Shown: piece by piece, positions 9,866-11,223 of the stretch
How positions within the stretch are numbered: the stretch's first letter is position 1
Layout: each line of letters starts with the position of its first letter
Notes under the pieces: generated by a model
What the model saw: only the letters and a program-made list of their open reading frames with translations
The model's database searches: none
Told to the model about the DNA's origin: nothing
Source of the DNA: Gammaproteobacteria bacterium
Lineage (GTDB): Bacteria > Pseudomonadota > Gammaproteobacteria > JAJDOJ01
DNA length: 11,223 bases
Assembly: GCA_027030565.1 (NCBI GenBank)
Contig: JALVEU010000167.1
Coordinates: forward strand, 1 to 11,223
Direction of reading: 5' to 3'
Position numbers and translations under genes: made by a program

Positions 9866-10099
9866 ATGGAGGACAAATCGCTGGAACAAGAGGCCGAGGC
9901 CCAACTGCGGGCCTTGGAAGCGCGCATCGAATCCTTGATTCGCTGTTGCGAACGCCTCCATGAGGAGAACCGGCTGCTGCGCCGGCAGCAGGAGGCCTTG
10001 ACCATCGAACGGGCGGCCCTGATCGACAAGAACGAGAAGGCCCGCTCCCGGGTCGAGGCCATGATCACCCGGCTCAAGTCCATGGAGGATGCCCTGTGA
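9866..10099 (+). CDS. Small coiled-coil protein, TIGR02449 type, upstream of zapA
   Basis: Protein of 77 aa, almost wholly alpha-helical and highly charged. Heptad-like leucines run through LRALEARIESLIRCCERLHE and later NRLLRRQQEALTIERAALID. This fits the TIGR02449 family, typically a short coiled-coil protein encoded just before zapA. A ZapB-like or other division-related role is suggested by location and shape only. The ATG at 9866 is chosen because the coiled coil begins immediately after it. No Shine-Dalgarno sequence precedes this start, and a promoter-like -10 ends 8 nt upstream. The frame remains open further upstream but the sequence there has no protein character. Its stop overlaps the GTG start of zapA (GTGA). 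Confidence 0.85.
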   Translation: MEDKSLEQEAEAQLRALEARIESLIRCCERLHEENRLLRRQQEALTIERAALIDKNEKARSRVEAMITRLKSMEDAL

Positions 10100-10425
10100 G
10101 CACCGAACTCGTCCCGGTCACGGTGAGTATCCTGGGCAAGGAGTACAAGGTGGCCTGTCCGCGGGAGGAACAGTCTGCCCTGATCGCCGCCGCCACCTTC
10201 CTGGACGAGCGGATGCGGGAGATTCGCGAGAGCGGCAAGGTCATCGGCGGCGAGCGCATCGCGGTGATGGCCGCGCTCAACCTCGCCCACGAATATCTGG
10301 ACGAAAAAGCGAGTCGAGAAGGTTTCTGCTCCAGTGTGCGGGAGCGGGTGGATACCCTCAACGCCCGAATCGACACCGCCATGCGGGGCCTGGAAGCTGC
10401 CGCTGCCTCCTCCAGCGGGGGATGA
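10096..10425 (+). CDS. zapA: Cell division protein ZapA
   Basis: Cytoplasmic Z-ring associated protein of 109 aa that binds and bundles FtsZ. It has the typical N-terminal globular part beginning VPVTVSILGKEYKVACPREEQ (6-26) and the following AATFLDERMREIRE helix, with IGGERIAVMAALNLAHEYL (50-68), then a C-terminal helix (about 74-102) used for dimer and tetramer formation. The GTG start overlaps the stop of the coiled-coil gene by 4 bp, so the two are probably co-translated. It is convergent with the EVE-domain gene, with 15 bp between the coding ends. Unlike E. coli, the 6S RNA gene does not follow on the same strand. Confidence 0.95.
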   Translation: MSTELVPVTVSILGKEYKVACPREEQSALIAAATFLDERMREIRESGKVIGGERIAVMAALNLAHEYLDEKASREGFCSSVRERVDTLNARIDTAMRGLEAAAASSSGG

Positions 10426-10447
10426 GCGGCAGGTTCGTCTTCAGGCC
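10387..10447. terminator. Possible bidirectional stem-loop between the zapA and EVE genes
   Basis: Perfect 8-bp arms CTGCCGCT (10397-10404) and AGCGGCAG (10425-10432) are nested inside GGCCTG (10387-10392) and CAGGCC (10442-10447). The structure straddles the two convergent stop codons. No U-run follows on either strand, so it is not a canonical intrinsic terminator. Confidence 0.35.
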
Positions 10448-10911
10448 TTGGTGGCGGCGTTCTCCAGCCTTAGGATGAACCGCCATTGCGCCTCGGTGAC
10501 CGGCATCACCGAGAGCCGGTTGCCCCTGCGTACCAGTGGCAGCTCGGCCAGTTCGGGCCGAGCCTTCAGCTCTTTCAGCAGGATCGGGCGTGCCAGCCTG
10601 CGCTCGAAGCGCACGTCCACCAGATACCAGCGGGGTCGCCGGGGGTCGCTCTTGGGGTCGAAGTGCTTGTCTTGGGGATCGAACTGCGTGGGGTCCGGAT
10701 AGGGCTCGCTGGCCACGGAGACGATCCCGACGATGGCCGGTTCCTTGCAGTTGGAGTGATAGAAGAAGGCCTGGTCGCCCACTTGCATGGCGTCCCGGAT
10801 CCAGTTGCGTGCCTGGTAGTTGCGCACGCCGTCCCAGGGCTCCACGCCAGCGCGCTCCATATCGTCCAGCGAGAACTCGCCGGGTTCGGATTTCAGCAGC
10901 CAGTAGGCCAA
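10441..10911 (-). CDS. EVE-domain protein (THYN1/YTH-like fold)
   Basis: Cytoplasmic protein of 156 aa that is essentially a single EVE domain, a PUA/YTH-related fold expected to bind modified bases in nucleic acid. Family marks are the start AYWLLKSEPGEFSLDD, the segment WDGVRNYQARNWIRDAMQVGD (from about residue 25), FFYHSN, and PRWYLVDVRF followed by the C-terminal LSVMPVTEAQW. The TTG at 10911 is taken as the start: it gives the usual (M)AYWLLKSEP N-terminus and has GAGGAAG 7 nt upstream. The longer open frame begins inside the 6S RNA and has no family similarity. It is the first coding gene after ssrS on the same strand, 45 bp from the RNA's 3' end. The physiological substrate is unknown. 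Confidence 0.93.
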   Translation of the reverse strand: MAYWLLKSEPGEFSLDDMERAGVEPWDGVRNYQARNWIRDAMQVGDQAFFYHSNCKEPAIVGIVSVASEPYPDPTQFDPQDKHFDPKSDPRRPRWYLVDVRFERRLARPILLKELKARPELAELPLVRRGNRLSVMPVTEAQWRFILRLENAATKA

Positions 10912-10918
10912 GCGGTGG

Positions 10919-10925
10919 CTTCCTC
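10919..10925 (-). promoter_or_regulatory. Ribosome binding site supporting a TTG start
   Basis: GAGGAAG on the minus strand ends 7 nt before the TTG at 10911, selecting this start for the EVE-domain gene. Confidence 0.7.
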
Positions 10926-10951
10926 GGTGCGGCTGGGTCCGTAGTGAATGC

Positions 10952-10974
10952 AAAAAGAGGCGGACGCCCCGCCT
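10952..10974 (-). terminator. Intrinsic terminator at the 3' end of 6S RNA
   Basis: On the minus strand AGGCGG-GGCGT-CCGCCT forms a 6-bp GC hairpin followed by C and five T. Its 3' arm overlaps the 3' strand of the 6S closing stem, so the two structures exclude each other. Confidence 0.7.
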
Positions 10975-11154
10975 GTGCCGTCGCCGACCTTCGACCTTGA
11001 ACCAAAGGTTCAAGTGGGCGCTTCGTGCAGCATGTCAGGCTTCCCGCGGCAGTGGGCGGGTCTGCACAACCACGCTGCAACTCCACCCCCTGGGTATGTC
11101 GATAGGCTCAAGGAATATACCCGGCGGCTGACGTGCACTGCAGATGCGTCCGCG
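10957..11154 (-). ncRNA. ssrS: 6S RNA
   Basis: About 198 nt RNA that mimics an open promoter and binds sigma-70 RNA polymerase. The 5' GCGGACGC (11146-11153) pairs with 3' GCGTCCGC (10960-10967). Further in, GTG/CAC, CGT/ACG and GCCG/CGGC pairs extend the closing stem. The 5' side of the central bubble carries CCTTGAGCCTAT, matching E. coli CCCTGAGCCGAT. The 3' side has GGGAAGCC and the conserved hairpin CTTGAACC-TTT-GGTTCAAG (10996-11014). Both ends are estimated to within a few bases. The usual gammaproteobacterial order is zapA-ssrS-ygfA on one strand; here the RNA is on the opposite strand to zapA and is followed by the EVE gene. The 312 bases from 10912 to 11223 hold this RNA, its promoter and the edge terminator, with no protein gene that I can support. 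Confidence 0.93.
11102..11121 (+). other. Predicted pRNA encoded on the 6S RNA template
   Basis: In E. coli RNA polymerase starts product RNA at U44 of 6S, giving AUCGGCUCAGGGG. The aligned position here gives a product starting AUAGGCUCAAGG, read in the plus direction from 11102. This is alignment by eye; no transcript is seen. Confidence 0.55.
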
Positions 11155-11159
11155 CCTCC

Positions 11160-11188
11160 ATTGTAGGTCATGGCGTGCGGGAGTTCCA
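11160..11188 (-). promoter_or_regulatory. Promoter of ssrS
   Basis: The -10 element TACAAT lies at 11160-11165, about 6 nt before the predicted 6S 5' end. The best -35 at 17 bp is TGGAAC (11183-11188), which is weak. A T-tract further upstream (11205-11211) could act as an UP element. Confidence 0.6.
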
Positions 11189-11198
11189 TGCCCACAGC

Positions 11199-11223
11199 AG
11201 GGACAAAAAAAGGCGCGGCCAAA
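11199..11223 (-). terminator. 3' half of an intrinsic terminator of a gene beyond the right edge
   Basis: The minus strand reads GGCCGCGCC followed by seven T. The other arm of the hairpin would lie past the window end, so this is partial. Alternatively the T-tract serves as an upstream element of the ssrS promoter. Confidence 0.45.

Noticed and set aside
10850..11050. 6S RNA on the plus strand, suggested by the CTTGAACC/GGTTCAAG hairpin
   Set aside because: The hairpin is palindromic and appears on both strands. The CCTTGAGCC bubble, GGGAAGCC, closing stem, -10 box and T-run all fit only the minus strand.
11010..11222. Minus-strand 70-codon frame at the right edge
   Set aside because: It lies across the ssrS promoter and the 6S RNA and shows no protein family features.

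Overview
This GC-rich window looks like a gammaproteobacterial chromosome. The main evidence is the conserved block ygfB-pepP-ubiH-ubiI, divergent from a small coiled-coil gene plus zapA, with a 6S RNA gene close by. I infer a purple-sulfur or sulfur-oxidising relative (Ectothiorhodospiraceae or Chromatiales type) from overall protein flavour and from an ArsR-family repressor with a SqrR/BigR-like cysteine pair. That placement is not proven by the sequence.

Left part (2-4824, plus strand). A hybrid sensor histidine kinase, cut by the left edge, overlaps a receiver-PAS protein, which in turn overlaps an ArsR-family repressor through an ATGA junction. A fused SpmA-SpmB type membrane protein follows 41 bp later. 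The three signalling genes are arranged for translational coupling. Neither the kinase nor the receiver-PAS protein has a recognisable output domain, so the only DNA-binding product here is the ArsR protein.

Middle part (4859-9703, minus strand). Transcription appears to run ygfB -> pepP -> ubiH -> ubiI -> bcp. The first four genes are overlapping or closely spaced, and bcp (a thiol peroxidase) follows 91 bp after ubiI. UbiH and UbiI are the flavin hydroxylases of ubiquinone synthesis. PepP is aminopeptidase P with all metal ligands present.

Right part (9704-11223). A 162-bp divergent region separates ygfB from a 77-aa coiled-coil protein (TIGR02449 type) and zapA. Both divergent genes have promoter-like -10 elements only about 8 nt from their start codons, so both may be nearly leaderless. 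ZapA is convergent with an EVE-domain protein on the minus strand. Immediately upstream of the EVE gene, and on the same strand, is a clear 6S RNA gene (ssrS) with promoter, closing stem, pRNA template and a terminator hairpin. The far right edge holds what looks like the 3' half of another minus-strand terminator.

Most of the window is housekeeping. I see no defence system, CRISPR array, tRNA, rRNA or insertion sequence. The points most worth following are the candidate persulfide-sensing ArsR at the end of a kinase cascade, the flipped 6S-EVE locus, and the paired near-leaderless promoters.
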